From NCBI RefSeq assembly GCF_009725235.1, contig NZ_WJFC01000005.1, positions 101,955 to 165,954 of the forward strand: 64,000 nt of DNA, read 5' to 3'. The translations under genes were made by a program, and so were the position numbers. The notes below the pieces were generated by a model. It had not been told where the DNA came from. It saw only the letters and a list, made by a program, of their open reading frames with translations, and did not search any database. The DNA comes from Scytonema sp. UIC 10036 (GTDB lineage Bacteria; Cyanobacteriota; Cyanobacteriia; Cyanobacteriales; Nostocaceae). Positions 16,336 through 24,910 of this stretch are shown piece by piece (the stretch's first letter is position 1; each line of letters opens with the position of its first letter).

Positions 16336-16920
16336 TTACTGATAGTTAGATTTTGATAACAAGCGTGCATCACTATTTAGTTTATACAAATATAAAGACT
16401 GATTAACTTGATATGAGTCAGCTAACGAAGGCAAAGTTGTCCGAAAGTCAAAACCACATTTACATTGAGTAACCCCAGGTCTTGACCACTTGATATCTTT
16501 TTGACATGCAGGACATTTTTGAATAAGTAGACATTGATGTTTTGGACAAGCTTTAACTATCTGACAATCCCAAATCATCTGACAATAAGCGGATTCTTTT
16601 AGACACTGAGGACAAAGTTTTCTTCCATGCTTATAAATAGTATAGTGTCGAATATTTGATTCGTAAACTGTCTCATAAGGTAATGATGCCATGAAAAATA
16701 ATTGCTTATCTTCTACTCGAATCAACTGGCTAAGGCAAGATGGCTCTCTTGGTTTTTCATAAATATAAATTCCTTTCTGCGCTTTTAATCCAGCTAGTTG
16801 TAAAATCCAGTTAGGTGATTCATAATAATTTTTTTCAGTCAAACGAAGAAGATAACCAGCTAAACTTTCACTTGGATAGGGAGTAGGAGTAAGCAGCAGT
16901 GTTTGATGGGAATTTATCAA
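16336..16920 (-). CDS. tniQ: Short TniQ-family target-selection protein
   Basis: A 194-residue protein starting at TTG 16920, two bases after the tnsC stop. The TniQ N-terminal motif TPYPSESLAGYLLRLTEKN is clear, followed by zinc-binding pairs: LCPQCLKE, CxK-HxCLL, KCPACQ, CKCGFDF. TnsD proteins are about 500 residues; this length is close to the short TniQ of type V-K CRISPR-associated transposons and of simple Tn5053-like elements. It lacks a TnsD-type C-terminal DNA-binding domain, so how it chooses targets is open. It is the last gene of the tnsA-B-C-tniQ operon. Confidence 0.85.
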   Translation of the reverse strand: MINSHQTLLLTPTPYPSESLAGYLLRLTEKNYYESPNWILQLAGLKAQKGIYIYEKPREPSCLSQLIRVEDKQLFFMASLPYETVYESNIRHYTIYKHGRKLCPQCLKESAYCQMIWDCQIVKACPKHQCLLIQKCPACQKDIKWSRPGVTQCKCGFDFRTTLPSLADSYQVNQSLYLYKLNSDARLLSKSNYQ

Positions 16921-16921
16921 T

Positions 16922-17944
16922 TTACTTACTCCTAAGAATGTCTGAAGCAGAAGTTTTTTTTGATTTAGATTTTATCCGGTTATTAGTAGCCCCTACTTCT
17001 AAACTTAACGGTGGTTTATCTACCGAACTTATTTCAAAATTATCAACAGTGAAAGGATTCACTTTATCTGGTTTATCTGCGTGGACATATGTTTTAAAAG
17101 CAATAGATAAAATCTTTGAATCTAATTTTTCTTGATGGTGCTGGAGAGCTAAGTAAGTCCCATAGCGAATTAACTTCATGACATAAGCGACAGTTCCATC
17201 TGATGCGTAATAAATTTTTCTCGCTAAATACTCATCTGATAAGTTAGAAGTTTCGCCAAGAGGTAGATGAGATTCTAATATATGTAAAAAAGTCCGAAAT
17301 TCTTGACCATCATCTTGTCGCCATAAAAAAGGATGTAAATAACAACGATTCGCTAATCTTCGGCTGAGTTGGGACTGCGACTGTAATTTCAAAACTTGCT
17401 CTGCTTCTGGTAAACCAATTAAAATAATTGGCAAGTTAGTTTCCAAAATTAAAGTTTTTAACCAATCTGATACAGTTCTTAAAACTTTATCTGAGTCGCG
17501 GTCAATAAAATGTTGAAATTCATCTAAAATTATCATTTCAACCTGACAATCTTTGAGCAAGCCAAATAAGCGAATTGTTTGATTACCTGTTGACCCTTTA
17601 TCATAAGCAGGGTCGCCAAGTTCCCATAACATTTTGGTCACAACTGTTTTTACAGTCGCTGGTGCAGGAATTGTTACAGGCAGAATAGGAATATTTACTC
17701 CTTCTGTATTTACAAACCTTGGATATCTGTTAGCATAAGTTTTATAAATTGTGGTTTTTCCTACTCCTGTTTGTCCAGCAAGAAACATGCACTCTGGCTC
17801 ATCTTTACAATAGGAGAAATGATGACAATACTCGATACTCAACAATATTTCCTGAAATCTAGGGTAGGAAATGTAGAGGTTATTAACCATGTTTAACTTA
17901 GTATCCAATGGCATTTCTTGTAAAGATTCTTGAGTAAATTGCAT
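16922..17944 (-). CDS. tnsC: TnsC-like AAA+ ATPase
   Basis: The ATG at 17944 is chosen because GAGGAGGGGG lies just upstream and it begins one base after the tnsB stop; a longer frame to 17980 would overlap tnsB. Walker A is FLAGQTGVGKTTIYKTYA (about residue 55), Walker B is MIILDEFQHFID (about residue 140), with a sensor-like PIILIGLPEAEQVL. TnsC forms ATP-dependent filaments on DNA and links TniQ to TnsB. The C-terminus is basic (KSKSKKTSASD). The length of about 340 residues is ordinary for this family and the gene looks intact. Confidence 0.9.
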   Translation of the reverse strand: MQFTQESLQEMPLDTKLNMVNNLYISYPRFQEILLSIEYCHHFSYCKDEPECMFLAGQTGVGKTTIYKTYANRYPRFVNTEGVNIPILPVTIPAPATVKTVVTKMLWELGDPAYDKGSTGNQTIRLFGLLKDCQVEMIILDEFQHFIDRDSDKVLRTVSDWLKTLILETNLPIILIGLPEAEQVLKLQSQSQLSRRLANRCYLHPFLWRQDDGQEFRTFLHILESHLPLGETSNLSDEYLARKIYYASDGTVAYVMKLIRYGTYLALQHHQEKLDSKILSIAFKTYVHADKPDKVNPFTVDNFEISSVDKPPLSLEVGATNNRIKSKSKKTSASDILRSK

Positions 17945-17945
17945 T

Positions 17946-20198
17946 TTATCCCCCTCCTCTTGGTAAACCGTAGCTTGCATCCCAACCTAATAAATCAGGC
18001 GACCAATCATCAGTCTTATTAATCGGAGCGGCGGAATTCAGTTGTTCTAAAGATTGATTTGTAACAGTTTTCTTATGCTGCTTATCTTTGAGACTTAAAG
18101 GCTGATTTGTGTTGGAATTAGTGATTGATTCTCTCTGATTTTGAGAATTTTTATAGATATTAGCTTGGGGATTTTGCTCAACTGGAATGGCATTATTTAA
18201 GTCTGATATTCCCATGATTGAACTAGTTTGATTAAACAAACTTTCAAAATTTTGGTGAGTTTCTAAACTCTGGTCATGATTTGAATCAATTGACTCGTTC
18301 GTTGAAATAGAGACATCGCTCACTCCAAATCCATCGATTCCAATTCCTAACCACCTTGCCATTGACTTACGAGTTTTACCTTTATGAGATTTTTGCCACT
18401 CCTTCTCAACAATTTCTTGGATTCTTTGCTTTGCTAAAGCCAAAGCTACAATATCAACTTTATCTGCTTCAATAGCCGCCAAATTTTTAATCACTCTATG
18501 TTGCCAAATCGTCAAACCTTGGGTATATTCTTGGTTAACTGCCGACACAACAATAAACTGATGACTAATAGGGTCAAATACATAGATTTTTGATAAATCA
18601 GTAGGGTCATACTTAATGGTTGCTTTTTCACTTTGTCGTTTACCTGTTTTCCTCCTTAAATCTTCTTTTTCATAATTTGAACGGAGTCGAGCTAGTTCTG
18701 GGCTATTATAATAAAGACCATTAAATTCTATTCCTCTTCTCGAAATTATCCGTTTATCAGTTGCCCCAATTAAAACTTTTAAATCTTGATTATTTATAGG
18801 CAACCTAACTGGAAATTCAGTTATTCCTTTTGTCCAGACCTGAGAGCGAGGACATTTAAACTGCGGGTGAGAACTTTGATTATGAACATCAACAATAAAG
18901 ATATGAATCATTTCTTGCAACGCTGATAGAGAAACTACTGCATTACTTTGAGGGTCATAATCATACTGATTTGATAACTCCTGAAATAAAGTACCTGGTT
19001 GACCTGTTAATAATTTCGTATTATAAGTGCCAAAAGTTCTTTCAACCGTACTTTTATACCAAGGCATTTTGGGAGGTGTATATTGAATTGTAATACCTAA
19101 TTGTTGACAAGCTGAATGTAAATGCTCACTGTAAAACTCTTTCCCATTATCAACCACTAAAATTTCCATAATTCCCGACACATTCCAGCTATTTTTCACA
19201 CTGTTAAATGTTGTTTTTAGATAATCTTTTGATTGGATGGAATGAAGAAGACACTGCATAACTGAGAGATAACTAAAAGGCTCAAAACTGAGATAGTAAC
19301 CAACAATAACTCCCGAATATTTATCAACTGCACTAGTTAAAGATGGTGTACCTATTGGAATTCGAGTTTCAATATCAACAACAAAAAATGGTAGTTTAGT
19401 ATGGTCAATTTCGACTCGTTCAAGAGGGCGAGTTGCTTGAAATCCCTCTTGTACTGGTTCATAGATTAAATTGGCAGTTCTTATGCCATAACGACTAACA
19501 GCTTTGTCAATTGGGTCTAAAGTCTTAATTAGGCGATAAATGCTAGAACGGTGGGGGATATTAAGGGGAACTAATCCCGAAGATTTTCGATAGTGGTTCT
19601 CGTGGAGTATGCGGCAAATTAAGATGTCATAAACTCTGGCAATTGATGGTCTTTCAAGAGTCAGATAAATTTCAGAAATCACCTCATCAATTAATCTCAG
19701 CGTTTCTGAATGAATTTTAGAATCGTAGTTTCCTCTTGCTTGATATCTAGGAATTAATGCGCGAAGATCACCGCCGCTTCTAGTATAATCTTTTAACCAA
19801 CGATAAAGGGTTATGTTTGAAGGTGGTCTACTATCTGAGATGTTTTGAGCTACTTGCTTAATAATGGGCATCAACGATGAAGATGTGTATGTTTCTATTT
19901 TTTGCTCTATCACTGCTTTTACATACTTTTCCTTTCGGAATGCTTCCAGCTTTAAATGTTCGGGAATTTGTGATAAATCTGCTTGAGAAATTTTCGAGTC
20001 TCTTAAATCTGAATCACTTTCAAATTCTAACTCTCCCGACACAAAGTAATGTACTAATTCCTTTTCAGATAAAAAAGAAATTTTATCGGTGACAACATCA
20101 ATAATTTTTAAATTTCCATCGGAGATCTTGGCTTGGATTACATACTCACGTTTATCCAACCAAAAGTGAAGTCCCTGTTTGAATATTACTCTACTCAT
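17946..20198 (-). CDS. tnsB: TnsB-like DDE transposase
   Basis: A 750-residue protein with N-terminal DNA-binding helices, a retroviral-integrase-type catalytic core, and a C-terminal tail. Catalytic residues: Asp in VEIDHTKLPFF, Asp in LVVDNGKEFYS, Glu in WYKSTVERTFGTYN. The beta-barrel region follows (FNGLYYNSPEL, KYDPTDLSKIYVFD). The tail (residues about 620-750) is rich in Asn, Ser and Gln, and in related systems such tails contact TnsC. It should bind the TCGCGCATAAAGTGAAA repeats at both ends and cut the 3' strands. It appears intact. Confidence 0.92.
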   Translation of the reverse strand: MSRVIFKQGLHFWLDKREYVIQAKISDGNLKIIDVVTDKISFLSEKELVHYFVSGELEFESDSDLRDSKISQADLSQIPEHLKLEAFRKEKYVKAVIEQKIETYTSSSLMPIIKQVAQNISDSRPPSNITLYRWLKDYTRSGGDLRALIPRYQARGNYDSKIHSETLRLIDEVISEIYLTLERPSIARVYDILICRILHENHYRKSSGLVPLNIPHRSSIYRLIKTLDPIDKAVSRYGIRTANLIYEPVQEGFQATRPLERVEIDHTKLPFFVVDIETRIPIGTPSLTSAVDKYSGVIVGYYLSFEPFSYLSVMQCLLHSIQSKDYLKTTFNSVKNSWNVSGIMEILVVDNGKEFYSEHLHSACQQLGITIQYTPPKMPWYKSTVERTFGTYNTKLLTGQPGTLFQELSNQYDYDPQSNAVVSLSALQEMIHIFIVDVHNQSSHPQFKCPRSQVWTKGITEFPVRLPINNQDLKVLIGATDKRIISRRGIEFNGLYYNSPELARLRSNYEKEDLRRKTGKRQSEKATIKYDPTDLSKIYVFDPISHQFIVVSAVNQEYTQGLTIWQHRVIKNLAAIEADKVDIVALALAKQRIQEIVEKEWQKSHKGKTRKSMARWLGIGIDGFGVSDVSISTNESIDSNHDQSLETHQNFESLFNQTSSIMGISDLNNAIPVEQNPQANIYKNSQNQRESITNSNTNQPLSLKDKQHKKTVTNQSLEQLNSAAPINKTDDWSPDLLGWDASYGLPRGGG

Positions 20199-20209
20199 GT
20201 AAACAATTC

Positions 20210-20851
20210 CTATATGTAATAAGAGGTCTCCGATAAGCTAATTAAACTATTACTGCCTATTGGAGTCATTAAGTCAAATGTCAAAAAGCCTACAAATACT
20301 AATTTCAGCAAAGTTCCTCGGAAAATTCCTTGAGAACTTAAATCATTTTCAGCAGTTTTCAGGGTAACATTGAGTTGATTTTTAAAATATTGATGGCAAG
20401 TAATAGTAACTTGAGGATTTAAAGGAATCAATGCGTATCGATATAAAAGCTTAATATTGCTAAGTATAGGTTCTTTCCTAATCATTTCATCTGTAATGAC
20501 TAGAAAATCCCAACCTTTACACTGACAAATATAACTAATGCATTGAAATAATCTCACATTTTTTTCAGAATGAATCTGTGTTTTGGGCTTAACTTCAACA
20601 ATTTGTTTCTTCTGACTTCGCTCAACGAAAAAATCTGGTGTATATCGTCTATGTTTTCCATCCTCTTTATAAGAAATTTTTAGAGGTTGGCTACTATATG
20701 CCAAGACATCAGGGTCTATCTCCAGTAGATACATATAGTCCCTTTCTGTAAGAGATTCGTACCAAATCAGAGATTGCATCTTGACACTGAAGAACTTGCC
20801 TATGTTCTTCTTCGTTCCTGTGTTGGTAATTTTTCGTGCGGGAGTTATCAA
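20210..20851 (-). CDS. tnsA: TnsA-like endonuclease
   Basis: A 213-residue protein with the TnsA nuclease motif order: Glu in WYESLTERDYMYLLE, Asp in RRYTPDFFVER, and IVEVKPK (ExK), followed by a helical region. It is the first gene of the operon, 11 bases upstream of tnsB. Presence of a separate TnsA means the element should excise by cutting both strands, unlike type V-K CRISPR-associated transposons, which lack TnsA and make cointegrates. The last ~30 residues (FLTFDLMTPIGSNSL...) are not obviously family-like. Confidence 0.88.
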   Translation of the reverse strand: MITPARKITNTGTKKNIGKFFSVKMQSLIWYESLTERDYMYLLEIDPDVLAYSSQPLKISYKEDGKHRRYTPDFFVERSQKKQIVEVKPKTQIHSEKNVRLFQCISYICQCKGWDFLVITDEMIRKEPILSNIKLLYRYALIPLNPQVTITCHQYFKNQLNVTLKTAENDLSSQGIFRGTLLKLVFVGFLTFDLMTPIGSNSLISLSETSYYI

Positions 20852-20931
20852 GCATTTTTACCCCCTGACCGCTATTGGCCATTTATCCTAGCTAATTGTC
20901 TGGCAGTTAACTTCTGCCATTAGACATAGAA

Positions 20932-21099
20932 TGTCACTTTATGCGCGAATCATAGAATTTCACTTTATGCGCGAATCTGTTTCAATTTATGCGCGACTTT
21001 GGTCTACATATACTAAAAATTTCACTTTATGCGCGACACCCATTGGCTGAAACCCCTATAAATTCGTTCTCAAAATTTCACTTTATGCGCGAACCCACA
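20932..21099 (-). repeat. Right end of the minimal Tn7-like element with five TnsB-type sites
   Basis: Inverted copies at 20932-20949, 20958-20975, 20980-20996, 21020-21036 and 21076-21093, all variants of TTTCACTTTATGCGCGA. The outermost 78 bp are almost identical to the left end in inverted orientation. The short spacing between the three inner sites resembles the crowded right end of Tn7. Confidence 0.8.
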
Positions 21100-21261
21100 G
21101 AAAAGAAACGCATCCCCGAAGAAAAAGCGTTGTTAGATTTGTGGTTGGTAATGGATGAAATCAAAGCCAAAGTTTCTTATAAACAACCCGAATTACCTCT
21201 CAGTTATGGACAAATGGATTTACCTTTATTTGCTGAGAATTCGCAAGTGATTGATGAGTAA
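21100..21261 (+). pseudogene. 3' fragment of the gene interrupted by the Tn7-like element
   Basis: The frame opens out of the transposon end and reads EKKRIPEEKALLDLWLVMDE..., ending GQMDLPLFAENSQVIDE. If a 5-bp target duplication is removed, the reading frame of the DUF499-like fragment left of the element continues into this tail. That frame match has a one-in-three chance probability, and DUF499 proteins normally have a longer C-terminus, so an additional deletion is possible. It could also be the tail of a different gene. Confidence 0.45.
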
Positions 21262-21326
21262 AAGTTCTCCTCAACAGCTAGTAGTAACCCGTCAAGTTAA
21301 GAGCCATCAACCAAAGGAGCCTAACC

Positions 21327-21611
21327 ATGAAAATCAAAGGAATAAAACGCGGTCAAATTATTGAACTCCTAGAACCAGTTGATAATATTCCAGATGGAGT
21401 AGAAATTGTCGTTGATTTAGAACCTCCTCCTGAATCTACTGAAACAAAAACACCACTGACAGAAGAGGAGAGATTAGCAAGACTCAATCAATTGTTTGGA
21501 GTTTGGAAAAATCAACCTGAGTTAACAGACATTTTTGATGAAATTGATAAAGAACGTCATGCTTATAGGGGAAGACAAATAGACATTATTGATACTCAGG
21601 ATAATAGCTAA
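21327..21611 (+). CDS. vapB: Antitoxin of a VapBC-type pair
   Basis: A 94-residue acidic protein starting MKIKGIKRGQIIELLEPVDN, a short swapped-hairpin-like N-terminus seen in antitoxins preceding PIN toxins in cyanobacteria, followed by a helical C-terminal part (EEERLARLNQLFGVWKNQ). Its stop overlaps the start of the PIN-domain toxin by one base (TAATG), so translation is coupled. It should neutralise the toxin and repress the operon. AACCAAAGGAG upstream is a good ribosome binding site. Confidence 0.8.
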   Translation: MKIKGIKRGQIIELLEPVDNIPDGVEIVVDLEPPPESTETKTPLTEEERLARLNQLFGVWKNQPELTDIFDEIDKERHAYRGRQIDIIDTQDNS

Positions 21612-22000
21612 TGTACCTACTAGATACTAACATTTGCATTACACTATTGAATGGTAATCCAAAAGCAGTTTCTACATTCAATCGCTTTTTTAGTCAATCC
21701 TACCGTTCTACAATTGTCTTATCAGAGCTTTATAAGGGGATTTATTGCTCTCAACAGGTTGAAAAAAACTTAGAAAGTCTCACAGAATTGACTGAGTTAC
21801 TTCCTGTAGAACCGTTTGATTTAAATGCTGCTATAGAGTTTGGTAAAATTCAGCGTACACTGAGACAGATTGGTAAACCTACTGGAGAAATTGATGCTCT
21901 CATTGCATCTGTTGCTCGTTCCCGTCAAGATATTGTTGTTACCAACAATGTTAAAGATTTTGAAAATATACCTAACTTACAATTAGAAAACTGGTTATAG
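21611..22000 (+). CDS. vapC: VapC-type PIN-domain ribonuclease toxin
   Basis: A 129-residue PIN domain: MYLLDTNICI (first Asp), the Glu in STIVLSELYKGI, GEIDALIASVA (third acidic residue), TNNVKDFENI (fourth). PIN toxins cleave RNA, often tRNA or rRNA, using this acidic cluster with Mg2+. All expected acidic residues are present. It is coupled to the antitoxin gene directly upstream. Confidence 0.9.
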   Translation: MYLLDTNICITLLNGNPKAVSTFNRFFSQSYRSTIVLSELYKGIYCSQQVEKNLESLTELTELLPVEPFDLNAAIEFGKIQRTLRQIGKPTGEIDALIASVARSRQDIVVTNNVKDFENIPNLQLENWL

Positions 22001-22001
22001 C

Positions 22002-22088
22002 CTGGAAAATAACTTTGCCATTTATGCATTAACTCGCCTACAGCATAAGCCTCAACGTTTGGAAGTTTATCGCTTAGTTGAAAGTTAA
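22002..22088 (+). pseudogene. Short C-terminal gene remnant
   Basis: Immediately after vapC an open frame without a start reads NNFAIYALTRLQHKPQRLEV, then YRLVES and a stop. The helical, gene-like text and good codon use suggest the tail of a lost gene, but I cannot name it. The N-terminal part has been replaced by the VapBC region. Confidence 0.35.
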
Positions 22089-22764
22089 TGCATTTTACAA
22101 CCATAGAATAAACATTATAGCAGATTAGAGTAGACAAAAAACATTGTTAATGCTGGGATAATTTCATTACTGGTAACTAAAGTTCCTTTATTAAAATACT
22201 CAACACTGGGATAATAGTGCTCTAAATGTGATGATTTCAGTATTAATACTGAGGTAGATGCAGGTTTCAATGGACAAAGATGTGGAAGTATCTTATATCC
22301 CCCATTCCGCACCCTTAAGTGTCACACAGGGAAATTACGGTAACTTTACCAGCTTTTTTTGATGTGTGCCAGTTAGGGTGCGGAATGTGGGGTACAAAGA
22401 TGTATTGACAAAATTAATTTATTTCTAACTTGTGGCAAATGCTTATTGACAAAATAATAGGCTGGAAAACTTGTTATTTCGTAGGGTGCGGAGTGCATCG
22501 CCATTTACTTATTGAGAAGGTGCAAGATATCAGTTAACTGATTTAAATGATATTTATTTACAGCACCTTTTATGAGGGAATGGACACAATAAGTAGGAAA
22601 AGTAAGAAAAGTAGTTGTCAAAAGACGTTGACTAGCTAGACGATATATTGTAAGTTGATGTCTGAGATATACAGTGAATAATAAATAAACTAATTGATTG
22701 ATTGGGAGGCATTCATAATTATGAGGTCTACAAATGCATTTGAGAGGTTTACCACCTACCAGAA
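22088..22764. other. Intergenic stretch with IS relics upstream of the terpenoid cluster
   Basis: It holds a 93-bp end-only IS1634-type relic (22299-22391) and, at 22518-22530, AGGTGCAAGATAT, identical to 13 bases of the IS4-type terminal repeat at 6643, probably an end relic. The remainder is A+T-rich and should include the promoter of the terpenoid operon. No gene is supported. Confidence 0.6.
22299..22391 (-). mobile_element. 93-bp end-only derivative of the IS1634-type element
   Basis: The left 45 bases match the reverse complement of the right end of the IS at 27968-29417 (ATTCCGCACCCTTAAGTGTC...). The right half matches the reverse complement of that IS's left end (...GCCAGTTAGGGTGCGGAATG). 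The two ends are joined at GGTAAC/TTTACC with the whole interior lost. It is a MITE-like remnant in the opposite orientation to the larger copy. Confidence 0.85.
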
Positions 22765-23034
22765 ATGGAGCAACCTATTAAGGTTTGGAAAGCACTTTTA
22801 GCGAAATTTCCTGCTTATCAAGCAGAACTAAGCTTGTTGGGGCGGTGCGGTCAGAAACTAGCTTCAGTATTGACTGGAGAGGTCGATCCTCTGCAATTGA
22901 TTTTTCCTGAAGGTTCTGTGACAACATCTGAGCATCTGTACCAAGATTCACCTAGTTATCGCATCTATAACCTACTGGTTGGGAAAGCGACTCAACTAAA
23001 GCACACTAGAAGTTTGAATGAAACTGAAGCCTAA
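22765..23034 (+). CDS. Fragment of a polyketide-synthase-type methyltransferase region
   Basis: An 89-residue protein: LSLLGRCGQKLASVLTGE, then DPLQLIFPEGSVTTSEHLYQ and DSPSYRIYNLLVGKA. This matches the segment that precedes the SAM-binding core in methyltransferase domains of type I polyketide synthases. The methyltransferase core itself is missing. It overlaps the cyclase gene by 17 bases, so it is probably translated with it. It may be a relic, or a small helper protein kept in the operon. Confidence 0.5.
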   Translation: MEQPIKVWKALLAKFPAYQAELSLLGRCGQKLASVLTGEVDPLQLIFPEGSVTTSEHLYQDSPSYRIYNLLVGKATQLKHTRSLNETEA

Positions 23035-24556
23035 AATCACAATTGCACATTTATTACTGAGCGACCTGCGCTGCGTGCTAGCAGACCTTGGAAAGGATGG
23101 TGGAATTTTTAGTCCGTCTGTTTATGATACTGCTCATCTGTTACGTCTCTACCCACCTGTGGAAGGAGTTGATGCAGCTTTAGGATGGTTGCTGACACAA
23201 CAACAGGCTGACGGGGGATGGGGCGATCGCGCTTTGCCACTCATGCGTGACGTTCCTACGCTAGCGTCAGTACTAACTCTGCACTCATACCAAAACTTTA
23301 AGGGAGCCTGTGCAGCCCTGCAAGCTGGTCTGGATTTTCTTCAACGGCAGGCACATTACTGGCGGGAGTTGCAACTCGATAATGTACCTGCTGCTGCAGA
23401 ATTGACAATACCCTACTTGCTTGAAGAGGCAACAGCAGTAAATCTAGAAGTACCGCAACAGCATTATGCAGAAATCGTCAAGATAGGAAATCAGCGCCGC
23501 CAGCGGCTTGCACGGTTAAATAATCGAACTGGTGGCAATTCTCTGGCTTGTTCTTGGGAGGTATGGGGAACGGAGCCTTATCCTTCCCTAATTGATGGGT
23601 CAGGAGGTGTTGGTCACAGCCCATCGGCAACAGCTGCTTGGTTACAAGCGGCGGCAGGTCGCTCAGACTTGATAGATGTCCGTTTAGCTGCTGAGCGCTA
23701 TTTGGCTCAAGCAGCAGCAGCAACTGGTTTGAATATACCAGGCATTGTACCGACACAGTGGCCGCTAGAGCGATTTGAACAAGCTTTTTCGTTATACAGC
23801 CTTCTAATTACAGGGCTTTTGGAGCATCCGGCACTACAAGATTTGGTACGACAACACCTGCACGAGTTTGCCAGTATGTTGATTCCTAATGGGATTGGTG
23901 CTAGCACATTCTTTATTCCTGATGGAGATGATACAGCTGCTGCTGTATCAGTGCTTTATGGTGCTGGATGGAAAGCCGATCTGGCAGGTTTGAGACAATT
24001 TGAGAATGATGATGGTTACTTCACAACTTTTCCTGGCGAACTCCATCCATCTATTTCGGTCACAGCACGTGCCGTTCATGCATTAGCGATTGTTGGGGAG
24101 AAAGTGGCTCGACCAATAGAACTCTTGCTTGAGCGTCAGTCTCCTGACGGGCGTTGGACTGGTGACAAGTGGCATAGTTCCTGGCTGTACGTAACCTTAC
24201 ATGTTGCGCTTGCGCTTTTGCAGTCCGGGCATTACAGTCCGCTGAAGTCTACTATTAAGACTTTGTTAGCTCACCAGCATATAGATGGAGGGTGGGGAAC
24301 AGGCTATCAGTCAACAACTCTAGAGACAGCTTACGCCGTTCTGACACTGCAAGCACTCAAATCTCATAGACTCTTAGATGAAAAAGGGCTAGAAGCTCAG
24401 CTACAAGGTTATCACCGATTAGTGCGTAATTACTGTCCCTCTAAATGGAATGAAGAAAGGCAGTGGATTGCTAAAGATTTGTATGGTGCTTATCGAATCG
24501 ACCGCGCTTTTGAATTGAGTGCTATGCTGGCAATGGCATTGACATTAGAACAATAG
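23018..24556 (+). CDS. Class II diterpene cyclase (copalyl-diphosphate-synthase-like)
   Basis: A 512-residue protein. The class II catalytic acid motif D302-G-D304-D305-T-A (IPDGDDTAAA) is present, with terpene-cyclase alpha-barrel repeats such as QQADGGWGDRAL, SPDGRWTGDKW and HQHIDGGWGTGY. No DDxxD class I motif is seen. Bacterial enzymes of this size protonate geranylgeranyl diphosphate to a bicyclic diphosphate such as copalyl diphosphate. The next gene is a class I synthase, which would complete the cyclisation. The exact product cannot be read from sequence. Confidence 0.9.
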   Translation: MKLKPKITIAHLLLSDLRCVLADLGKDGGIFSPSVYDTAHLLRLYPPVEGVDAALGWLLTQQQADGGWGDRALPLMRDVPTLASVLTLHSYQNFKGACAALQAGLDFLQRQAHYWRELQLDNVPAAAELTIPYLLEEATAVNLEVPQQHYAEIVKIGNQRRQRLARLNNRTGGNSLACSWEVWGTEPYPSLIDGSGGVGHSPSATAAWLQAAAGRSDLIDVRLAAERYLAQAAAATGLNIPGIVPTQWPLERFEQAFSLYSLLITGLLEHPALQDLVRQHLHEFASMLIPNGIGASTFFIPDGDDTAAAVSVLYGAGWKADLAGLRQFENDDGYFTTFPGELHPSISVTARAVHALAIVGEKVARPIELLLERQSPDGRWTGDKWHSSWLYVTLHVALALLQSGHYSPLKSTIKTLLAHQHIDGGWGTGYQSTTLETAYAVLTLQALKSHRLLDEKGLEAQLQGYHRLVRNYCPSKWNEERQWIAKDLYGAYRIDRAFELSAMLAMALTLEQ

Positions 24557-24910
24557 TCTCCATAGTTTACGGATCGAGTCTAAGCTTCAAAAAGTTCTTG
24601 AATAATATCTCAAATGTCTGTCTTATCTAACAATACCTTTGCCAATTTACGAGGGTGAGTTGATGACGCTTTCAATATCAACTCGCTGTTCTCTGAGAGT
24701 TGGCAAAAACAATAAGTCCTAAAAAAATTCCTTTTAGGTTTCTCACAAGGTATTTTTAACGTATCGACCGCAGTATAAAGGTTTTGACAGTCCAAGCTCT
24801 CTTGTCAGCTAAACACTTACATATGGAAAATTTTGTCAGTTTTTGCCAAAATTTTTGTAGGCTTTTATTTTGGCAAAGGTATTGATCTAAGTTAAAGTTT
24901 TATTATCAAT
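24557..24910. repeat. Inverted-repeat element upstream of the class I terpene synthase
   Basis: CAATACCTTTGCCAA (24631-24645) is the exact reverse complement of 24870-24884, giving a 254-bp element with 15-bp ends. Additional TTTTGCCAAAA and TTGGCAAAAA copies lie inside. It has MITE-like form and separates the cyclase and synthase genes, and the synthase promoter probably lies within or beside it. No gene is supported. Confidence 0.6.

Larger units (their letters stand above)
16121..21099 (-). mobile_element. Minimal Tn7-like transposon (tnsA-tnsB-tnsC-tniQ only), 4979 bp
   Basis: The ends are TGTGGGTTCGC... and ...GCGAACCCACA, matching the TGT...ACA rule of Tn7-like elements. Nearly identical inverted repeats extend about 78 bp inward (16122-16200 versus 21020-21098). 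Copies of TCGCGCATAAAGTGAAA act as likely TnsB sites: three at the left end, five at the right. All four genes run on the minus strand and fill the element, so there is no cargo and no CRISPR. The flanking 5 bp differ (AAACA, GAAAA), but removing 5 bp restores one reading frame across the site, consistent with an eroded 5-bp duplication. Confidence 0.88.

Noticed and set aside
22274..22403. ACAAAGATGT on both sides of the mini IS as a target duplication
   Set aside because: The copies are not adjacent to the element ends (about 15 bp away on the left), so they are not a simple target duplication.
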